Shown one piece after another: positions 63,570 through 64,000 of a stretch of 64,000 nt of DNA (within the stretch, counting starts at the first letter, position 1; each line of letters begins with the position of its first letter). This DNA is from Prorocentrum cordatum (taxonomy: Eukaryota > Sar > Dinophyceae > Prorocentrales > Prorocentraceae), in assembly GCA_963575745.1 (NCBI GenBank), contig CAUYUJ010009813.1, positions 30,725-94,724 on the forward strand. The letters run 5' to 3'. Both the position numbers and the translations under genes were made by a program. The notes beneath the pieces were generated by a model. It was not told the DNA's origin. It ran no database searches and saw only the letters and a program-made list of their open reading frames with translations.

Positions 63570-63745
63570 AGGCATAGTGGGAGGATAAGGAGGAGCAGGA
63601 GGAGGATGAGGAGGAGGAGCGGGAGGCGGAGGAGGAGAAGGAGGAGGAGGAGGAGGAGGAGGAGGAGGAGGAGGGAGGATGAGGAGGATCGCTGGGAGGG
63701 CGAGGAAGGACGCTGGGAGGACGAGGAGGAGGGAGGATGAGGAGG
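63570..63745 (+). repeat. (GGA)n tract
   Basis: GGA/GAT triplets with AGGACGCTGGGAGGACGAGG repeats at the end; probably within an intron of the gene starting at 63146. Confidence 0.9.
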
Positions 63746-63855
63746 AGGACTCTGAATTCTTTTCATATGATGGAAATTCTTTTGATGTGAAGATTCGTTC
63801 TTGTCGTTTCCAGGGCCCACTAAGACTTGGAGTACACATCACTGCGAGGGCAGGT
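63735..63855 (+). repeat. dispersed repeat, shared with 49890-50190
   Basis: CTCTGAATTCTTTTCATATG, ATGGAAATTCTTTTGATGTG and CGTTTCCAGGGCCCACTAAG match the minus strand of 49890-50190, which has an extra AACGG-rich insert. Confidence 0.6.
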
Positions 63856-63952
63856 CCAAACATATATGGGAAGCTGCTGTCTTGAAGAAGGGATGCCCGC
63901 CAGGCCGACAGTGGCGGAAAGCCTTCCGCCGTGTTTTGTGTTTGCTCGGCTC

Positions 63953-64000
63953 GAGGAGGAGGAGGAGGAGGAGGAGGAGGAGGAGGAGGAGGGCGGAGGA
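63953..64000 (+). repeat. (GGA)n tract running off the window
   Basis: Perfect GGA triplets to the last base; the tract is cut by the window edge. Confidence 0.95.

Overview
The window looks like nuclear DNA of a dinoflagellate. It is GC-rich, and every convincing coding region lies on the + strand, as in unidirectional gene arrays. Several reading frames start just after a pyrimidine-rich CAG, as expected for spliced-leader trans-splicing. Introns are GT-AG and filled with simple repeats. The whole region is laced with very long (GGA)n/(TCC)n tracts. The retroelement proteins are of types I associate with dinoflagellate genomes; a Prorocentrum-like species is my guess, not a demonstration. 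There are two 100-N assembly gaps (630-729 and 36401-36500).

Layout. 1-7 kb: low-complexity DNA, a C2H2 zinc-finger ORF fragment, small inverted-repeat elements and hairpins. 7.1-14.1 kb: a decayed Helitron-like element with an N-terminal ubiquitin-specific-protease (USP) domain, a zinc-finger segment and a Rep (HUH) region; the expected Pif1 helicase is missing. 14.1-20.4 kb: dispersed repeats, MITEs and a huge GGA tract. 20.5-27.3 kb: a LINE with two intact ORFs (ORF1 with zinc finger and coiled coil; ORF2 with endonuclease, reverse transcriptase, zinc knuckle and RNase H). It sits inside a (TCC)n tract that is flanked on both sides by the same ~110-bp repeat. 27.3-37.3 kb: GGA/TCC tracts, minisatellites, MITEs and a few possible exons. 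37.3-46.5 kb: a Ty1/copia element with ~170-bp LTRs and heavily damaged gag-pol. 46.5-50.7 kb: repeats. 50.8-53.9 kb: an intron-containing DUF7869-like gene. 54.7-57.1 kb: an acidic ORF, a fragment resembling a cytosine-methyltransferase-like retroelement protein, and a striking nested GAGATCTC palindrome. 57.4-64 kb: a head-to-tail array of what look like host genes: a three-exon gene of about 1,140 codons, a proline-rich single-exon gene, and the first exon of a third gene.

The 57.4-64 kb array is the best candidate for ordinary expressed host genes. The most novel items are the USP-Helitron fusion, the LINE embedded in the abundant TCC microsatellite, a MITE family with exact 5-bp target duplications at three loci, and (GGA)n tracts and mutually similar sequences inside introns. 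I saw no rRNA or tRNA genes and no CRISPR array, but absence of small RNAs was not tested computationally.
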